Positions 1-8,882 of a stretch of 34,090 nucleotides of DNA are shown piece by piece; the first letter of the stretch is position 1, and every line of letters begins with the position of its first letter. This stretch comes from a bacterium (GTDB lineage: Bacteria; Planctomycetota; UBA8108; UBA1146). The DNA lies in assembly GCA_029976805.1 (NCBI GenBank), contig JAPOLY010000029.1, forward strand, positions 1 through 34,090. The letters run 5' to 3'. Under the pieces are notes generated by a model. It searched no databases and was not told the DNA's origin. It saw only the letters and a program-made list of their open reading frames with translations. The position numbers and the translations under genes were made by a program.

Positions 1-235
1 CGATGGTGGTCACACCAAAGACACTTTTGACGGAAATCTCCGTCTCAGTCTCCTCCACCAGTTCTCCGACCACTTCGCTGCCATCCTTGAGAACGATGAT
101 CACTCTCTCGCCCAGTTGCAGTGTCAGGAAGTTTTCTGAATCGGTCGAACTCCCGGCGAACAGATCACCCAACCCTCCGAGGAAGAGGGTCGTCAAGATC
201 GTGTAAAAGACAAAATATTTTGAAGTGCTCATCAT
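1..235 (-). CDS. Partial secreted protein with SH3/LSm-like N-terminal module (cut by window edge)
   Basis: Reading leftwards from an ATG at 235 (a second ATG lies at 232), the frame stays open to the window edge and gives about 78 residues. The start is a short charged stretch followed by a hydrophobic segment (FVFYTILTTLFLGGLG), so a signal peptide is likely. After it comes a small beta-rich module (LQLGERVIIVLKDGSEVVGE...) that closely resembles the N-terminal module of the gene upstream at 252-2219. The gap to that gene's stop is only 16 bp, so the two are probably co-transcribed. The ribosome binding site is weak. The rest of the protein lies outside the window, so its function cannot be told; it may be another member of the same secreted family. 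Confidence 0.7.
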   Translation of the reverse strand, partial: MMSTSKYFVFYTILTTLFLGGLGDLFAGSSTDSENFLTLQLGERVIIVLKDGSEVVGELVEETETEISVKSVFGVTTI

Positions 236-251
236 GGTTTCCCAGGGGGAC

Positions 252-2219
252 TCAGCCCGTGTATTTGAATTTTTCAGTGTACTCTTCGAAGAACTTCTCG
301 GCACTTTCCCAGTCAGAGGTCTCACACTCCAAAACGTTTCCGTAAATCTTGTCAGGAGAGCCAAAGAAGCCGACCGCAAAGCGACGCTCTTCGCCCAACT
401 GAGGAGTGTTGTTTTCACCGAGGCCGATGACACGCTTGCCATCAAAGACCGCCACCATCATGGGATTTCCTCCCATCTGACGCTCTTGAAGTTCATCCAC
501 ATATTTCACATCACGGAAGATATTGCCCACCAGTGAACGGGCGTAATCCTCACTCAATTCGGCATGCTGCCAATTGGGCCAGGCATAGGTGGATGCCCTG
601 CGTTTTTTGGAGCCGGTACTGGTGGAAGCGACCACCTCATCCGAGTACAGCGAACCGGATTTTTCCCAACGCCATCCCGCAGGCTTGGTGATCTCCAATT
701 TGATCGCTTCACTGGAGAACTCCCGGCCACGCTTGCGACCGATTTCCTCCACGGGCAACTTGAGGATCCAGTTTTTGTATTCCTCTTCCCACTCATCGAT
801 GGACAAGCCGGTGTGCTTCGTGATCAGGCCCTCAAAGAACTGAGCCTCTTTTTCATAGTTGCACATCCCGTCCATTTCCTGAACGTGGTAGAGCCAATCC
901 TCGAGAACCTTGCCGCCGGTATTTTCCTTGGTGGTCCAGGCTTTCACCGGAGCCTGATTTCCATAGATGCACCAGTAGAGGATTCCCCACGCATGACCGT
1001 AGAAGAATCCACTGAACCGCTGCTGTGGGACTCTCAACAACTTGCGAAGATCGCAGTAGGAGCCGTCCTCGATCGCCTGCTGCAAGCCAACCAACCTGTC
1101 ACGGGGGATCTGGTTAATCTCCACTTTGCGGCGGCCAATCTTAGAACCATCACCAAAGTAGACTGCCAAGCCCTCAATAAACCAGATCGGCAAGAAGCGC
1201 AGGTCCTTGAAGATCATGCCCTCGAACTGGTGGGTTCCCTCGTGCGCGAGGACTTCTTCCGTACTACCGGTAGAACCAAAGGATCCGTGGTATCCGGTCA
1301 CGTCCTGACGCAACAGATTATAAAATCCGCCGATACCAGGACCATTTCCGGTCCAGTCCATGAACTGCTGATGATTTGCATGGATGTAAACATCACTGCG
1401 AGGGCTCTTGCGAAACTTTCGCGGCCAAAACTTCTCGATAAAGACTTTGTCGTAGGCCTTGTAGAGGGCCTCCATCACATCCGCGTAGTAGCGGGCGTTC
1501 TCCTCGGTGGAGTTGCAATAGACGACGTAATTGGTCGTCACAATCGGCTCAACTTCGGCCCAGGCCCTGCCCCGGAGTTCGACCACATAGGCATCCCTGC
1601 CCTTGAGGGATTCGGCCCTGCGTGCTGCAGAATCGGCCTCTTCACGCTCAGCGATCTCGTCTGGAGTCAGCCATTCGCCTCCGTAGAGCTGTTTGCCCTG
1701 GGCCGCCATCGCTTCCTCGAGTGGCATCCACTTTCCGTCGTGTTCGACCTCTCCCAAAGCCTTGCGGGCGCGGGCATTGTTGGATTGGAGTTTGGTCGCC
1801 TCACGGAAGGCCTGACGACTGAGCTCGATCTCACCCTGCTCGACTGCCCAATCTCCCAGGTCACACCAGTCGTTGGCGGTCTTGCAATCAGCGGCTCGCT
1901 CTTCGTATTGCTCGGCGAGAGTTTTGAATCGCTCCCATTCGAGAAGGTCCTGACGTGAAACCTTCGCCGTACCAAACTTGTGTTTGATCGAGATGGAGTC
2001 ACCACTCTTCTCAACGACTTCCCCCTCGTATCTTCCACCACGGCGAAGAACCACTCTGACCCGGTCACCGACCTTGAGTGCAGAGAAATCGTCGACTTCG
2101 CTGACGGAACCGACAGGACTGGACGCATGGATTTCTGCCATGAAGTCCGCAGAACAGAGGAAGCAAAGGCAAATCAGAAGACAACCGCGGAGGATGGTTG
2201 AATGGAGGGACAGTGACAT
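252..2219 (-). CDS. Secreted DUF1570-like metallopeptidase (gluzincin-type)
   Basis: This is probably an exported zinc metallopeptidase of 655 aa. The frame is open to 2303, but the ATG at 2219 is preceded by AAGGAG with a 5-6 base gap and opens directly into a signal peptide (MSLSLHSTILRGCLLICLCF), so it is the chosen start. A small SH3/LSm-like module (LKVGDRVRVVLRRGG) follows at about residues 47-95, then a TPR-like stretch (about 115-160). The catalytic part contains HEGTH at about 326-330, which fits HExxH, and a Glu in WFIEGLAVYFG near 349 that could be the third zinc ligand. This layout matches DUF1570-type proteins common in planctomycetes. The substrate is unknown. The downstream gene at 1-235 shares the N-terminal module. 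Confidence 0.85.
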   Translation of the reverse strand: MSLSLHSTILRGCLLICLCFLCSADFMAEIHASSPVGSVSEVDDFSALKVGDRVRVVLRRGGRYEGEVVEKSGDSISIKHKFGTAKVSRQDLLEWERFKTLAEQYEERAADCKTANDWCDLGDWAVEQGEIELSRQAFREATKLQSNNARARKALGEVEHDGKWMPLEEAMAAQGKQLYGGEWLTPDEIAEREEADSAARRAESLKGRDAYVVELRGRAWAEVEPIVTTNYVVYCNSTEENARYYADVMEALYKAYDKVFIEKFWPRKFRKSPRSDVYIHANHQQFMDWTGNGPGIGGFYNLLRQDVTGYHGSFGSTGSTEEVLAHEGTHQFEGMIFKDLRFLPIWFIEGLAVYFGDGSKIGRRKVEINQIPRDRLVGLQQAIEDGSYCDLRKLLRVPQQRFSGFFYGHAWGILYWCIYGNQAPVKAWTTKENTGGKVLEDWLYHVQEMDGMCNYEKEAQFFEGLITKHTGLSIDEWEEEYKNWILKLPVEEIGRKRGREFSSEAIKLEITKPAGWRWEKSGSLYSDEVVASTSTGSKKRRASTYAWPNWQHAELSEDYARSLVGNIFRDVKYVDELQERQMGGNPMMVAVFDGKRVIGLGENNTPQLGEERRFAVGFFGSPDKIYGNVLECETSDWESAEKFFEEYTEKFKYTG

Positions 2220-2496
2220 CAGAACTCCTTGGTGTTGATCCGGCTTGTCTACCGGATCCGGAACACATTTCAGCACAGTGGAAAGAGAGGATTTCAATGC
2301 CATCCCGACACCGAATCGACTCTCTGAAATCCAAATCTCCGGTTCCTGATTCCAGCACCATGATTCCCCGACGGGCTCGTGCAGAATCCCTGAACATTGG
2401 CAGATCTGGCAGTGCCCTCACCGCAAGTGGAGCACTCCTCAAAGTTTAGATGAGGTGAAGTTGCGGGGCAAGTCTGGCGAAGGCCTTAAATGGGGT
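2220..2496. other. Intergenic gap upstream of the metallopeptidase gene
   Basis: These 277 bp lie between the stop of the pseudokinase gene and the start of the metallopeptidase gene, both on the minus strand. The gap must hold the end of the uvrB operon and probably a promoter for the metallopeptidase. I see no T-tract terminator and no convincing -35/-10 pair. A ten-base palindrome ACCGGATCCGGA lies near 2252-2261. Confidence 0.4.
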
Positions 2497-5202
2497 TCAG
2501 GGGCGGTTCCAGAGGGTTTTTTGGGCATTTTCCAAAAGCAGGGCTCGCCACTGGCTCAGGGCCACGGTCCCCTCCACCCGAATGGCGCGAATCATGACCG
2601 GACTGTCGAAGGTCTGAAAGGCGATTCCGCCCTTTCCCGGCTTTTCTTTTCTGGGAAAACTCAAGACGTTGCGACCATTCAGTGACATCTCGGATCCCTC
2701 CGGAGTATCCAACAGTTCGACCTGCAATAACTGGCCAGGGGTCAACCGGGGCCCCATGACCGGCAGCGGAAACGGAAGCGGATCTTCTCCTGAATCGGAA
2801 TCAGGCAACTTCATGTCCGGAACTTTCATGATCCCGTGAGCGGGCAGAAGCACCGTTTCACCTGCGGAAGTAAAGGAAGATCTCTCAGGGGGACGAAATC
2901 CCAGACCGAACCAAAGCGGAACTTCACTTCCGGTCCAGAGAATCAGGTTGAGATTCGGCTTTTCCCTGACCGTGATCGCGCCTTCAATCAGCAGACGAAC
3001 CCTCTCCTCAAATGGCAGTCGCGATTGGAGGTCGATCCCACCGCGAATCAGGACGCCACCGCCCCGAGCCTCCTTCAAGTCTCCCTTTGATCCCCCGGAC
3101 CAATCCGCAGCAATCCCCGCCGAAGAATTCCAGAGCAAACTCAAATCAAACCGGGGAGATTCCCCTGAGTCTGAAGTGGAAGAGTTTCCCTGTCGCGACC
3201 ACTCCACCCTCGCGGCACCGGGAAAAAGGCCAATGGCCGTCGGACCGATTTCCACCTGAGGCAAAATCCACCACTCTTCAAGGGTTCGCCTCCGGGAATC
3301 AGACCACTGCTCTCTGCCAAAGCGCTGTATCAGTGCCTCCACCGACGCTCGCAACCCGGTTTCCTCTCCGGAATCGGCGAGGGCTTCCAGTTGTTGCCAT
3401 GCCTGATTCCGCCGCCACTCCCGTGTGATGGCGATGGCTTCCCCCAAAACCGGCGACAGGCCCGGTGCAACCTCACCCGCCTCCACGGCTTCCAATCCAC
3501 CCCAGAGAAGAATCAATCGCGGATCAGGGGAAGAAGTGGGCTCTCCCTCTGCGGATGTCAGCCATTCCTTACTCCACAGTGGGTCGATTTCGGACCAGGA
3601 AAGAACGACCGGCTCTTTTCTTCCGACAGGTTTGACCACCAGTCTTGCGGATTCGACCTCCAGTAATCGTGCTTTCAAATTCGAGCCTGATTTCAGAGGG
3701 ATCGTCAGCGTGGCATTCCGTGCCGATGACTGACGCAAGGATCGAATCACACTCTGATGAAGAGAATCGATCCTTGACAGTTCCTCGACAAACTCGGCCT
3801 TCCGCGTATCGAATCGGGTTCCGGGCAACCAACCCTGAATCGCTCCATCCATGAGCGATTCAAATTTTCCCCTCTCGAGAACGGACTCCAATGCTCTCCT
3901 CAATAAACCGGTCCACAACTCCTCTTGAAGGGCAAGATTCCTTCTTGCTTGCAACAGGGCGTCTTCCAATTGTGACAACCGGATCTCAGGCAGTCGATCC
4001 CTGACTTGATTCAGCAGCGCTTCAGCAGGCTCGACTTCACACTGGGCAACAAATCTCTCCATCTCTTCCAGCGATCTTTTGAATAACAGTGATTCCTGCC
4101 ACAAAAGAGCGCCTTCGATCGCTGAGCGATCTGATTCGGAAAGCGAGAGCGTGGTCAGGAGGACGCCACTTCCAGGCAAAGAACCCGGATCAACTTCCTC
4201 ACACCATTGGACCCATGCCCGCCGGTGTTGATCCACCATCATGAGCTGATCCCACTGAACAGGCGTCACGGGTTGCCGCTCTGCGGGCTCCTCCCTGGAG
4301 GGGTTCTTCTCAACTTCCTCCCCGGAAGGCCGGGGCCGCTCCTCGAGAGATGCAGAAGAACCCGATGGTCCCGTGTCTTTTTCCAAAGAGGTTTCTGTTA
4401 CGCGCCCTGACTGACTTCCCTCCGACAAACCCGGAATTGACGAAGGGGCCCTCTCACCCACAGGATTCTCTGCAGAATTCACCCAAATCAGGAAAATCGC
4501 TACCAACAAAAGGAGGCCCAGGGCCACAGACCTTCGAGATCCGGGCCATGTTCCCATTGCCGGGGTGGTACCAGCCCCTGACAGTGATTTCAATTGCCAC
4601 TGACTCAGCAACTGCCTCAAAGGGATTCCAGCTTGCCGTAAGTCTTCCAGATAAGGTTCGACTTGTGTTTCCAGGCTCAGGGATCGACACCAGCGCCTCA
4701 AGGTTTCAGAAGCCGCTGCTCGCAGAGTTTCGATATCATCTTTCTTGTCGATGACCGTCACTCTGCCCAGTTCACCAACGACAAATCCTCCCGCTGGCAA
4801 TTGACGCAGGGATTCAACCGGGATTCTCCCGGGACGCCAACCCAATTCGTGAGCATCGAGGTAAAGGGAAAGAAGCATACTGGCCAGTTGGGGAACTTCT
4901 TCTCCCCCCAGATCTCCCGAAGCGGGGCGAAGGCCTCCTGCTTCATCCAAAGCGACGAAACGGGCTTTCCCCACCTGCCCCTCTTCGATCACTCTCAGTA
5001 CACCACGCCCGTCCAGTTGAACCATTCCCTGAACTTCACGAAGAAAATCGGCTTCCTGATGGGATTCCGCCGCAGGCAGCACCTTCAGCAGCACCTTGCG
5101 ATCCAGTCGAACCTGACGAGCCTCGATCCAGATCCCCAATTCACCGCCTCCACGGATCTCAAGGGGTTGGAAACCAGGAATTTCAGGGGTGCCTTGCGCC
5201 AA
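2497..5202 (-). CDS. Transmembrane pseudokinase-like protein with large extracytoplasmic region
   Basis: This 901-aa protein starts at a TTG at 5202, 27 bp after the uvrB stop, with AAAAGGG 8 bases upstream and no better in-frame start. Residues about 10-200 look like the remains of a Hanks-type Ser/Thr kinase: RKVLLKVLP fits the VAIK strand (Lys40), and FLREVQGMVQLDGRGVLRV fits helix C (Glu56). The region that should carry HRDxKPxN reads HELGWRPGRIPVESL, and the DFG position reads ELG, so catalytic residues appear lost. One membrane helix follows (about 226-241), then a Pro/Ser/Glu-rich linker and about 600 residues, probably outside the cytoplasm, with helical and beta-rich parts that I do not recognise. 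A signalling or scaffold role is an inference. Confidence 0.7.
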   Translation of the reverse strand: MAQGTPEIPGFQPLEIRGGGELGIWIEARQVRLDRKVLLKVLPAAESHQEADFLREVQGMVQLDGRGVLRVIEEGQVGKARFVALDEAGGLRPASGDLGGEEVPQLASMLLSLYLDAHELGWRPGRIPVESLRQLPAGGFVVGELGRVTVIDKKDDIETLRAAASETLRRWCRSLSLETQVEPYLEDLRQAGIPLRQLLSQWQLKSLSGAGTTPAMGTWPGSRRSVALGLLLLVAIFLIWVNSAENPVGERAPSSIPGLSEGSQSGRVTETSLEKDTGPSGSSASLEERPRPSGEEVEKNPSREEPAERQPVTPVQWDQLMMVDQHRRAWVQWCEEVDPGSLPGSGVLLTTLSLSESDRSAIEGALLWQESLLFKRSLEEMERFVAQCEVEPAEALLNQVRDRLPEIRLSQLEDALLQARRNLALQEELWTGLLRRALESVLERGKFESLMDGAIQGWLPGTRFDTRKAEFVEELSRIDSLHQSVIRSLRQSSARNATLTIPLKSGSNLKARLLEVESARLVVKPVGRKEPVVLSWSEIDPLWSKEWLTSAEGEPTSSPDPRLILLWGGLEAVEAGEVAPGLSPVLGEAIAITREWRRNQAWQQLEALADSGEETGLRASVEALIQRFGREQWSDSRRRTLEEWWILPQVEIGPTAIGLFPGAARVEWSRQGNSSTSDSGESPRFDLSLLWNSSAGIAADWSGGSKGDLKEARGGGVLIRGGIDLQSRLPFEERVRLLIEGAITVREKPNLNLILWTGSEVPLWFGLGFRPPERSSFTSAGETVLLPAHGIMKVPDMKLPDSDSGEDPLPFPLPVMGPRLTPGQLLQVELLDTPEGSEMSLNGRNVLSFPRKEKPGKGGIAFQTFDSPVMIRAIRVEGTVALSQWRALLLENAQKTLWNRP

Positions 5203-5229
5203 TCGAATCGCCCTTTTCGGTGCGGGTAT

Positions 5230-7272
5230 TCAGTGTCTTTTTCTTTTTCCCCTGCGCTTGGCCGGGGACGGGGTTACAGGTGTGGTCTCTTCTCCACGTA
5301 ATCGCTGCACCTGGTCACGAAGGAGAGCGGCCTTTTCAAAATCGAGAGCCTGAGCCGCTTCCAGCATCTCTTTCTCCAGTTGCTGGGCCTTCTCCTCCCG
5401 TTCTGCCACAGGAACGTGATCCACGTTCCCCTGAACCTCCTCGATCCGCTCTCGTACCTCTTCCTCAACAGTCGTTCCCAGATCGCGAATCACGGTCTTC
5501 GGGGTGATTCCATGCTCTTCATTAAACGCCTGTTGTATCCCACGACGACGATTGGTTTCGGCGATCGCCCGCTCCATGGATCCGGTGATGACATCTCCGT
5601 AAAGGATGACCCGAGCTTCGGCATTTCGGGCAGCACGTCCAATCGTCTGGATCAGGGCAGTCTCACTTCGCAGAAAGCCTTCCTTGTCTGCATCCATGAT
5701 GGCCACCAGTGCCACTTCAGGCAAGTCGAGGCCTTCCCGCAATAGATTGACTCCCACAAGGACATCGTAGACGCCCTTCCTTAACTCCTGAAGGATCTCC
5801 ACCCTTTCCAGAGTGTCGATCTCCGAGTGCAGGTAACGGGCCTTGATCTCAGTTTCCTGAAAAAAGTCACTCAGGTCTTCCGACATTCGCTTGGTGAGAG
5901 TCGTGACCAACACCCGGAATCCCGCTGCAATGGTCACTCGAATCTCTTCCAGAAGATCCGGCACCTGGCCTGTAGCAGGTTTGACTTCCACGACCGGATC
6001 CAGAAGACCGGTCGGGCGATTGATCACTTCCACCACTTCACCCTGAGTTGCCTCCAGTTCGATGGAGCCCGGGGTGGCGGACAAAAACAGCGTTTGCCCG
6101 GTCACCTTGCGCCATTCGTCAAACCGCATCGGCCGGTTGTCCAGAGCGCTGGGGAGACGAAATCCATGATCGACCAGAGTCTGTTTTCGAGAACGATCCC
6201 CCTCGTGCATCCCGCCCAACTGCGGGAGGGTGACATGGGATTCATCGACCAGTGTCAGGTGGTTCTCCGGGAAATAGTCGAGCAGATTGGGTGGCCGCTC
6301 ACCCGGAGCCAATCCGTTGAAGTGGCGGGCGTAATTCTCGATTCCGGGGCAATACCCAGCCTCATTGAGGAGCTCGATATCGTAACGGGTCCTCGACTGT
6401 AAACGGTGTGCCTCCAGGTCTTTACCGTTCTCCCGCAACTCTTTGAGTCTGTCACCGAGTTCCTTCTGGATTCCTGCCACTCCCCGATCCAGATCCCGTT
6501 CATTGATCACATAATGCTTCGCCGGAAAGATGGTCAGTTGATCCAACTGCCCGAGTATCACTCCACTGACCGGATGGAACTCCTCGATTCTTTCGATGGT
6601 ATCGCCGAAAAGGTCGACACGATAAGCCACCTCTTCGTTGGCTGCATGAATCTCAACGATGTCACCACGCGCGCGGAAGGTGCCTCTGGCAGGCTCGATA
6701 TCATTGCGTTCATATTGAATGTCGATGAGCTTGCGAAGCAGTTCTTCCCGATCCAGCTCCTGGCCCTCGGACAGGTGAATCATCTTTCCCTTGAATGCTT
6801 CCGGCGACCCCAGTCCATAGATGCAGGAGACGGAAGAGATGATGACCACGTCAGGTCGGGTCAAAAGACTGGCGGTAGTGGCCAATCTCAAACGATCCAG
6901 ATCCGCGTTGACCGCTGCGTCTTTCTCAATGTAGATATCCCGTGACGGTACGTAGGCTTCCGGTTGGTAGTAGTCGTAATAGGAAACAAAGTACTCCACC
7001 GCATTTTCCGGGAGGAACCGCTTCATCTCCGAGTAGAGCTGAGCAGCCAGAGTCTTGTTATGGGAGATAATGATGGCGGGACGACCTGACCGGGCGATGA
7101 GGTGTGCCATCATGTAGGTTTTTCCCGACCCGGTTACACCGAGCAGAATTTGACCTTCTCGACCGGAATCGATGCCCTCCGCAAGACGATCGATGGCCTG
7201 TGGTTGGTCCCCGGCGGGTTCAAACTCGGAATGGACCACAAAGGGTGATCCGGGATATCGAAACTGCTTCAT
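5230..7272 (-). CDS. uvrB: UvrABC excinuclease subunit B
   Basis: UvrB is the damage-verifying helicase-like subunit of bacterial nucleotide excision repair. It is loaded on DNA by UvrA and recruits UvrC for incision. The 680-aa length is normal for the family. Visible landmarks are Walker A GVTGSGKT (45-52), the damage-probing beta-hairpin with YYDYYQPEAYVPSRDIYIEKD (about 99-118), the DESH Walker B box (343-346), helicase motifs near LVGVNLLREGLDLP and QTIGRAARN, and a C-terminal UVR helix pair (about 640-676, ending DFEKAALLRDQVQRLRG) that contacts UvrC. The ATG at 7272 starts the usual MxxFxL-like N-terminus, though its ribosome binding site is weak. The gene is in an operon with an HhH protein upstream (31 bp) and a pseudokinase downstream (27 bp). 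Confidence 0.98.
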   Translation of the reverse strand: MKQFRYPGSPFVVHSEFEPAGDQPQAIDRLAEGIDSGREGQILLGVTGSGKTYMMAHLIARSGRPAIIISHNKTLAAQLYSEMKRFLPENAVEYFVSYYDYYQPEAYVPSRDIYIEKDAAVNADLDRLRLATTASLLTRPDVVIISSVSCIYGLGSPEAFKGKMIHLSEGQELDREELLRKLIDIQYERNDIEPARGTFRARGDIVEIHAANEEVAYRVDLFGDTIERIEEFHPVSGVILGQLDQLTIFPAKHYVINERDLDRGVAGIQKELGDRLKELRENGKDLEAHRLQSRTRYDIELLNEAGYCPGIENYARHFNGLAPGERPPNLLDYFPENHLTLVDESHVTLPQLGGMHEGDRSRKQTLVDHGFRLPSALDNRPMRFDEWRKVTGQTLFLSATPGSIELEATQGEVVEVINRPTGLLDPVVEVKPATGQVPDLLEEIRVTIAAGFRVLVTTLTKRMSEDLSDFFQETEIKARYLHSEIDTLERVEILQELRKGVYDVLVGVNLLREGLDLPEVALVAIMDADKEGFLRSETALIQTIGRAARNAEARVILYGDVITGSMERAIAETNRRRGIQQAFNEEHGITPKTVIRDLGTTVEEEVRERIEEVQGNVDHVPVAEREEKAQQLEKEMLEAAQALDFEKAALLRDQVQRLRGEETTPVTPSPAKRRGKRKRH

Positions 7273-7303
7273 GACTGATCCCGTGAAAGATCACCTTTCA
7301 ATG

Positions 7304-7720
7304 TTATCTCCCCATTACCTGATCGGCGTGAAGGCATTCAAAACCGGGACAGGGCAGGGGCAAGACCCAGGGCCCGGCATCCATCAGGGCCCTGTCGGGA
7401 AGCCCGGGGATTTGCATGAATGTACAACGACAGGGAAGAGCAGAAAGCCCCGCTCGCTCTCTTTCCCCTCGGGCGGTGACAATTTTGGCCGCCAAACCGG
7501 GCCCGATTCCGGAGATCAACTGCAAGCGGGCCAGCGGATCCGTCCTCAAATCCACCGTCACCCACGATCGGTCACCGGGACTCTCGTACAAAAGTTTGAG
7601 ATCGGGGTCGCCGATGGACCAAAGAGGTCCTATCACGAGTCCATGCAAACCAAGAAGAATCATCCAGAAGAGAATCGAAGCGTTCTGCCACTGGCGAGTC
7701 TCATCCGGATTGCGATTCAA
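7304..7720 (-). CDS. Membrane-anchored helix-hairpin-helix protein, ComEA-like
   Basis: This 138-aa protein has one N-terminal membrane helix (about residues 14-32, SILFWMILLGLHGLVIGP) and a helix-hairpin-helix motif (LISGIGPGLAAKIVTARG, about 68-85). A second hairpin-like segment (IPGLPDRALMDAG) follows. This is the layout of ComEA/competence-type DNA-binding proteins, which bind double-stranded DNA outside the cytoplasmic membrane, although many such proteins have unknown roles. The start is a TTG at 7720 with AAGGG 8 bases upstream, and no ATG or GTG occurs in frame before the preceding stop. It sits 29 bp after the DUF192 gene and 31 bp before uvrB. A DNA-uptake role would need other competence genes, and none are in the window. 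Confidence 0.75.
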   Translation of the reverse strand: MNRNPDETRQWQNASILFWMILLGLHGLVIGPLWSIGDPDLKLLYESPGDRSWVTVDLRTDPLARLQLISGIGPGLAAKIVTARGERERAGLSALPCRCTFMQIPGLPDRALMDAGPWVLPLPCPGFECLHADQVMGR

Positions 7721-7749
7721 CTCGTCGCCCTTCGTGGTTGAATCCTCGA

Positions 7750-8262
7750 TCAGCGCGGTACCAGATTTCCCGGCCCGCGATAACCCTGCACCAGTTCCCC
7801 GACTTCAATCCCACGTTTGGCAAACCAGCCAGGATTGGTTTCGAGAGCGTAACGAACCGGCTGACTGGAGCGATATCGCGGAAACAGGACATCTCCGGGT
7901 TTGGGAGCTTTCATGGTGATGATATCGACGATCTTGCCGGCATCATCGATGTAGGCAATGTCCATGTCCATCAGGCAGTTTTTCATCCAGAAGCCCTGAG
8001 AGGACACCTGAGGAAAGATGAAAAGCATCCCCTCATCATCGGGAAGACTCGATCGGTACATCAATCCCCGTTGGCGGGATGCATTGTCTGCCGCAATCAT
8101 GCACCAAACCTTGTGACCTGCAATTTCCACCGGATGCTTTCCGGGCCGGGCCTGAATTGGAACCGCACCCTTCTGTTGGCAACCACTGCAAAGAATTGTG
8201 ATTGCAAACAAGGTCAGCATCGATACCCGTCGAAGGTGGATCATTCTGTGGATGGACATCAT
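7750..8262 (-). CDS. DUF192 family (COG1430) exported protein
   Basis: This 170-aa protein belongs to the DUF192 family, small beta-barrel proteins of unknown function that are usually exported. The N-terminus MMSIHRMIHLRRVSMLTLF... carries a signal sequence ending at TILCSGCQQ, which may be a lipoprotein cleavage site although the residue at -3 is atypical. Family hallmarks are RGLMYRSSLPDDEGMLFIF, the FWMKNCLMDMDIAYID segment and a closing RYALETNPGWFAKRGIEVG. The ATG at 8262 has GAAGGGA about five bases upstream. It lies 20 bp after the DUF2062 gene. Confidence 0.9.
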   Translation of the reverse strand: MMSIHRMIHLRRVSMLTLFAITILCSGCQQKGAVPIQARPGKHPVEIAGHKVWCMIAADNASRQRGLMYRSSLPDDEGMLFIFPQVSSQGFWMKNCLMDMDIAYIDDAGKIVDIITMKAPKPGDVLFPRYRSSQPVRYALETNPGWFAKRGIEVGELVQGYRGPGNLVPR

Positions 8263-8282
8263 TCGTTCCCTTCAGCCTCAGA

Positions 8283-8882
8283 TTAGAGAGGGCTTGCATC
8301 GTTCGCTTTCCTGCGAGAATTACGGTAACCCTTCACCCACTTCAAAGTCAGGGGGTATGTGGGGATTGCGGTCAGAATTCCAAGGAGAGCCCCTCCCACT
8401 GTCAGGGCTTTCAACACCGGATAACCCAACTGCTCAAGAAAGACCTTTGTGGCGGTCCAGAAAGTTTCCCGGTTGGCGATTTCCAGAATCTCGTTGAAGA
8501 ACACCAGGAACTCATCATAGTTCATTCCTTGCCCCCCCAGGATTTGCAAACCGAGGAGATACTCCAGGTAATACATGGGAATCATCGTCAGCGGGTTCGA
8601 GATATAAATCACGATCAATGCGGCCAGGCGATTCATGGGAATCACCAGAGCCAGCAGAATCACGATGACCATCTGAATTCCCACTGTCGGCGTCCATGCG
8701 ATGAACATTCCAACCGCAGCCCCGAGAGCAATCGATTCCGGAGTGTCATCCAACTGCAACAGTTTGTGCCAGAATCCGATACCGGCGGTCTTCTCCGGGG
8801 GGACCTTCTCTTCAGAATCCACAAGAGACGCCTCTTCTGATGAAGTGTCGGCACCACCACCGATTTTTGATGAATCAGTCAT
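8283..8882 (-). CDS. DUF2062 family membrane protein
   Basis: This 199-aa integral membrane protein matches the DUF2062 family. It has an acidic cytoplasmic N-terminus, then SIALGAAVGMFIAWTPTVGIQ (about 50-70), a second hydrophobic stretch with NPLTMIPMYYLEYLLG, and a third near GGALLGILTAIPTYPL. The C-terminus is basic. Some members are linked to glycosyltransferase or polysaccharide genes, but no function is established. The ATG at 8882 overlaps the nadC stop by 8 bp (ATGACTGA), which suggests translational coupling; GGGAG is located upstream. Confidence 0.88.
   Translation of the reverse strand: MTDSSKIGGGADTSSEEASLVDSEEKVPPEKTAGIGFWHKLLQLDDTPESIALGAAVGMFIAWTPTVGIQMVIVILLALVIPMNRLAALIVIYISNPLTMIPMYYLEYLLGLQILGGQGMNYDEFLVFFNEILEIANRETFWTATKVFLEQLGYPVLKALTVGGALLGILTAIPTYPLTLKWVKGYRNSRRKANDASPL

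Noticed and set aside
564..1958. A 464-codon plus-strand frame opposite the metallopeptidase gene
   Set aside because: The minus strand has the HExxH site, signal peptide and an AAGGAG ribosome site; the plus-strand product has no recognisable features.
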